In this document: in pieces, positions 63,734-64,000 of the stretch
How the letters are laid out: each line of letters starts with the position of its first letter
Numbering within the stretch: position 1 is the first letter of the stretch
Assembly: GCA_017440935.1 (NCBI GenBank)
Contig: JAFSAO010000014.1
Location: forward strand, 114,652 to 178,651
Length of the DNA stretch: 64,000 nt
Source of the DNA: Opitutales bacterium
GTDB taxonomy: Bacteria; Verrucomicrobiota; Verrucomicrobiia; Opitutales; UBA953
Direction: 5' to 3'
Program-made: the position numbers and the translations under genes
Notes under the pieces: model-generated
Seen by the model: only the letters and a program-made list of their open reading frames with translations
Databases searched by the model: none
Told to the model about the DNA's origin: nothing

Positions 63734-64000
63734 ACAAAAACTCTCACGAAGCCACCAAGACACGGAGTTTTAAAGGAGAAGCGACGCTCCTGTCGCTTCC
63801 GTGAGACTTTCGAGTTTTTTTGCACGCCGATTCGCGCCGATTCTCGCAGATAAGAAGCGCGGGAGCATGAAAATGCTCACAGAGACACCAAACCAAAGAG
63901 TTTTTACTTTGCAGGAAATTCAAAAACATCGGAGATGCGTCATTTCCGTAACCCCATGCGAGGCGAGCAACGCGAGCAGAGCTTGGGGAGTCCGGACAAA
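63734..64000. other. Repeat-rich non-coding tail of the window
   Basis: I see no gene here. The region holds several small inverted repeats: AAGCGAC-GCTCCT-GTCGCTT near 63780, GAGCAT-GAAA-ATGCTC near 63865, and at 63953-63989 CCCCATGC with GCTTGGGG flanking two GCGAGC copies. The last looks like the start of another REP-like element that runs out of the window. Confidence 0.45.

Overview
The window looks like part of a chromosome from a Verrucomicrobiota/PVC-type bacterium, probably a host- or gut-associated Opitutales relative. This is inferred from gene content only. The pointers are a double-length UvrA of the kind known from Chlamydiae and relatives, a PEP-CTERM protein, a purM product close to the Bacteroidetes type, several very large autotransporters, and secreted glycosidases (GH89, GH2 and a clan GH-D-like enzyme). 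Most start codons lack a strong Shine-Dalgarno sequence. Base composition is moderately GC-rich.

Layout. 1-1.8 kb: start of folC (minus strand), then two exported coiled-coil proteins. 1.8-3.7 kb: an accessory patch with a MITE/REP-like inverted repeat, a formylglycine-generating-enzyme-fold (SUMF1) protein with a peculiar C-terminus, and an orphan gene. 4.0-6.7 kb: translation and replication housekeeping genes rplY, pth, rpsF, ssb, rplI. 6.7-10.8 kb: purH, a PEP-CTERM protein, argG. 10.8-20.2 kb, all minus strand: dnaB, bamA, skp, then two secreted glycosidases. 20.4-24.9 kb: a subtilisin-like autotransporter protease. 25-29.4 kb: mraY, murD, a ferredoxin, purM. 29.5-46.3 kb: a small exported PEGA-like protein followed by two giant paralogous autotransporters (2745 and 2425 aa). 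46.4-50.1 kb: ptsH, two convergent SGNH hydrolases, tRNA-Pro(UGG), a LysM protein, a Nudix hydrolase. 50.2-59.5 kb: tandem uvrA, sufC, a GH2 beta-galactosidase. 59.7-63.5 kb: the succinate dehydrogenase/fumarate reductase operon sdhCAB. The last 0.5 kb is repeat-rich and non-coding.

How the genes work together. BamA and Skp supply outer-membrane protein assembly, and three autotransporters that need it lie in the same window. The secreted glycosidases and SGNH hydrolases suggest harvesting of host glycans (N-acetylglucosamine- and galactose-containing chains). The remainder is central metabolism and information processing.

The most striking signal is not a gene. The octamer CGGGAACG (reverse complement CGTTCCCG) recurs throughout the window on both strands, inside genes in all reading frames and between genes. 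Head-to-head pairs of it form many of the intrinsic terminators. This resembles the DNA uptake sequences of Neisseria and Haemophilus and may be an undescribed uptake or genome-organising signal of this lineage.
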